DNA from: Dehalococcoidales bacterium
Lineage (GTDB): Bacteria > Chloroflexota > Dehalococcoidia > Dehalococcoidales > UBA3254
Assembly (NCBI GenBank): GCA_028718465.1
Contig: JAQULX010000171.1
Coordinates: 1-6,449 of the forward strand
Length of the DNA stretch: 6,449 nucleotides
Reading direction: 5' to 3'
Part shown: one piece after another, positions 6,288-6,449 of the stretch
How the letters are laid out: each line of letters starts with the position of its first letter
Position numbering within the stretch: the stretch's first letter is position 1
Notes under the pieces: model-generated
The model's input: the letters and a program-made list of their open reading frames with translations, nothing else
The model's database searches: none
What the model was told of the DNA's origin: nothing
Translations under genes and position numbers: made by a program

Positions 6288-6449
6288 CTACTCCGTTTCC
6301 TTCTTGCGTTTATTTTTAGTTTTAGTCTTAATCGCCGCAGACAAATCCATTAGCTTGGACCAGCGAGGGTCAATATCACTTTTTTCGCAGCCACACTCAC
6401 CCTCATTCAGATCTGTTCCGCACTTCTGGCACAACCCGGCACAGTCTTC
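6288..6449 (-). CDS. DUF177/YceD family protein, C-terminal 53 residues
   Basis: The minus strand is open from the right edge to a TAG at 6290-6288; the 5' end is outside the window. The visible part carries the family's C-terminal signature: CAGLCQKCGTDLN, then CGC, followed by DPRW and a conserved L..L segment (SKLMDLSAAI), and ends in a Lys-rich tail. In bacteria DUF177 (YceD/YlbN) is nearly always directly upstream of rpmF and is linked to 23S rRNA and ribosome production, though its exact action in this lineage is unknown. The Cys cluster suggests a metal-binding knuckle, as in many Gram-positive and Chloroflexota members. The frame was too short for a simple ORF cut-off because it is cut by the edge. 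Confidence 0.88.
   Translation of the reverse strand, partial: EDCAGLCQKCGTDLNEGECGCEKSDIDPRWSKLMDLSAAIKTKTKNKRKKETE

Overview
The window looks like a chromosomal piece of an uncultured bacterium. The order DUF177 - rpmF - fabD - fabG - nusB - acpP, a C-type zinc-ribbon L32 and moderate GC fit a Chloroflexota (Dehalococcoidia-like) or other deep-branching Gram-positive-type genome. This placement is an inference from gene content and was not tested by any search.

Left part (1-3154). A minus-strand gene runs off the left edge; it encodes the start of a PAS-domain sensor/signalling protein (1-441). Its 5' end faces a 301-bp divergent intergenic region. On the plus strand follow an alpha/beta-fold hydrolase with an intact Ser-Asp-His triad but an unusually short cap (743-1462), and a B12-binding radical SAM protein of the DUF4070 group, the group that contains the hopanoid methylase HpnP (1646-3154). 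The Shine-Dalgarno position favours a TTG start at 1646 over one at 1634. A 16-bp perfect hairpin (3162-3198) separates this convergent half from the right half and can serve both strands as a terminator.

Right part (3218-6449, all minus strand, transcribed right to left). In order of transcription: the C-terminus of a DUF177/YceD protein, rpmF (ribosomal protein L32), a hairpin, fabD (malonyl-CoA:ACP transacylase), fabG (3-oxoacyl-ACP reductase), an extended -10 promoter, nusB (antitermination/rRNA transcription factor) and acpP (acyl carrier protein, GTG start). The block joins ribosome production to type II fatty acid synthesis: AcpP carries the acyl chains, FabD loads malonate on it, FabG does the first reduction, while L32 and NusB serve ribosome assembly and rRNA transcription. 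Compared with the familiar Firmicutes cluster (DUF177-rpmF-fapR-plsX-fabH-fabD-fabG-acpP), fapR, plsX and fabH are absent here, and nusB sits between fabG and acpP.

I see no tRNA, rRNA, CRISPR array, insertion sequence or phage gene. No clearly new system is visible. The items most worth a second look are the B12/radical SAM protein of unknown substrate, the internal nusB promoter, the hairpin and palindrome in the rpmF-fabD gap, and a possible 25-codon leader frame before fabG.
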